NCBI GenBank assembly: GCA_934045075.1 | Contig: OW203723.1 | Coordinates: forward strand, 3,488,577-3,552,576 | Origin: Yponomeuta sedellus | Lineage: Eukaryota > Arthropoda > Insecta > Lepidoptera > Yponomeutidae | Direction: 5' to 3' | DNA: 64,000 bases | Shown here: piece by piece, positions 62,991 to 64,000 of the stretch | How positions within the stretch are numbered: the stretch's first letter is position 1 | Layout of the letters: each line of letters opens with the position of its first letter | The notes under the pieces: generated by a model | Seen by the model: only the letters and a program-made list of their open reading frames with translations | What the model was told of the DNA's origin: nothing | Databases searched by the model: none | Translations under genes and position numbers: made by a program

Positions 62991-64000
62991 GCTAGGCCCT
63001 GGCTGTGGTTGGCCTTCAGGACATAGCTGGTTATCGCCAGTGTCGTCATAATATGTTACGTCGGGATTATATTCAATGCCATAGGTATTGTAGTTGGAAT
63101 CGTCCGTGTAATAATACTCCGGATCATATTCAAACTCGGTGGGGAAGTATGCGTCATCGTACGTTGATGCACACTCATTCAAATGCATTTCGCGGGACTT
63201 AAAATAATTATTAGGTGGAGGGTTCCCTGCCTTACGCCAATCATGTCCTGTCATTATGCTATGAGGCAATGGTCTTGGGGTGAAATGCTGCACACCGCTC
63301 ATGGGTCTTGGTGCAGAATTTTGGGGTGCGTTATTTCGTGGTGGCATACGAAAAACATTACTCTGGGGGTTGTAGTTGGGGGGTGCACTGCGGAACATTT
63401 GTTGCGTGCACGTGGGCATGTTAGGCATGCGGTTTTGTGAAAAGCCCTGCTGAGGTGAGTTGAATTTAAAAGCCTGAGGTGGGCCTTGGTAACCTCTTTG
63501 TGCTACGGGGGCTGGCCAGTTGTTAGCTGGGGGTTGGTAATGTTGAGGTCGTGTGGCAGTGTATGTGACGGGCATAGAGGGGGTTGGTATTTTAAATGAC
63601 TGCTGGGTCTTAGGCTGGTCATTGCGCTGTTGTAAGTACATTACATTTAGTTCCTCCTGCACGTATTCAAGTGCCTTTTCGATGGTTGGGGGGCGCATAC
63701 ATCTAACCCTAGATCCTATGGGATCTTTTAGTCCACGTACAAAGGATTGCATTGCGACCCTTTTGTAAAGTGATCGCTTTGCTTCAACTGTGGTTAACAC
63801 GCCTTCGTGCAGAGAAACATAGGTCATTATCGTACTGAACAATGTTTGGCAATGGTCATAAAATTCCTGAGGAGTCCTATTACCTTGTGCAGCTAATGAG
63901 AGGTCGCTGTACAGTGCCGTTTCGTCTCGTTGGTCTGAGAAATTATTAATAAGGGCGGTTCGAACGCCCAACCAACCAACTCAAACGGCATCCCAATCAG
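62940..64000 (-). pseudogene. gag: Ty3/Gypsy errantivirus-like gag, partial at window edge
   Basis: Reads RTALINNFSDQRDETALYSD, PQEFYDHCQTLFSTI, AMQSFVRGLKDPIGSRVRCM, then a long Pro/Gln/Asn-rich region and a Tyr/Asp-rich segment (FEYDPEYYYTDDSNYNTYG), ending QKLGKPK and TAG at 62940. No CCHC zinc knuckle, as usual for errantivirus Gag. In the same frame a TGA lies at 63981-63983 next to a (GGTT)n-like stretch, with gag-like residues (DWDAV) beyond it. This copy is therefore probably interrupted; the N-terminal part is outside the window. Confidence 0.82.

Overview
This window is eukaryotic, from an insect genome, most likely a moth or butterfly (Lepidoptera). The evidence is a spliced nicotinic acetylcholine receptor subunit gene whose residues match the insect alpha6 subunit, long AT-rich introns, and a dense load of lepidopteran-style retroelements (RTE-like, Jockey-like and CR1/Jockey-superfamily LINEs, tRNA- and 5S-derived SINEs, BEL/Pao and Ty3/Gypsy-errantivirus LTR elements). 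There are no prokaryotic operons, CRISPR arrays or rRNA genes.

Region 1 (about 980-18510, + strand) is the 3' half of an nAChR alpha6-type gene. Eight constitutive-looking or alternative coding exons can be placed with GT/AG borders and matching phases: end of the extracellular domain, loop C to TM1, three alternative 87-bp exons for TM2 (3351, 7145, 9267), TM3, two exons for the intracellular loop, and TM4 with the stop codon at 17957. The three TM2 exons put different residues into the channel pore and are the most biologically meaningful feature of the window. Introns hold an (ATC)n microsatellite grown on an RTE tail, 5S-derived SINEs, MITEs, a foldback element, and a 308-bp near-identical triplicate repeat in the last intron.

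Region 2 (about 18500-40085) is intergenic and almost gene-free. It holds a long foldback element (20585-21452), several MITEs with good terminal inverted repeats, four copies of an unusual repeat carrying a cloverleaf-like but non-functional tRNA domain, LINE relics on both strands, and a perfect ~1.44-kb (CTAT)n microsatellite.

Region 3 (about 40086-44819) is an apparently full-length, intact LINE with ORF1 and ORF2 (endonuclease + reverse transcriptase). It is followed by SINE/LINE fragments, a 640-bp pentanucleotide array and a three-phase tetranucleotide array of ~1.4 kb (49479-50888).

Region 4 (about 51000-64000, - strand) is a nested LTR-retroelement insertion. An old errantivirus-like Ty3/Gypsy element (gag at the right edge, protease, RT-RNase H, integrase, envelope) is broken by stop codons and a frameshift. 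Its envelope gene is split by a young BEL/Pao element with two 516-bp LTRs that read as identical, a TATCT target duplication and an uninterrupted 1701-codon gag-pol frame.
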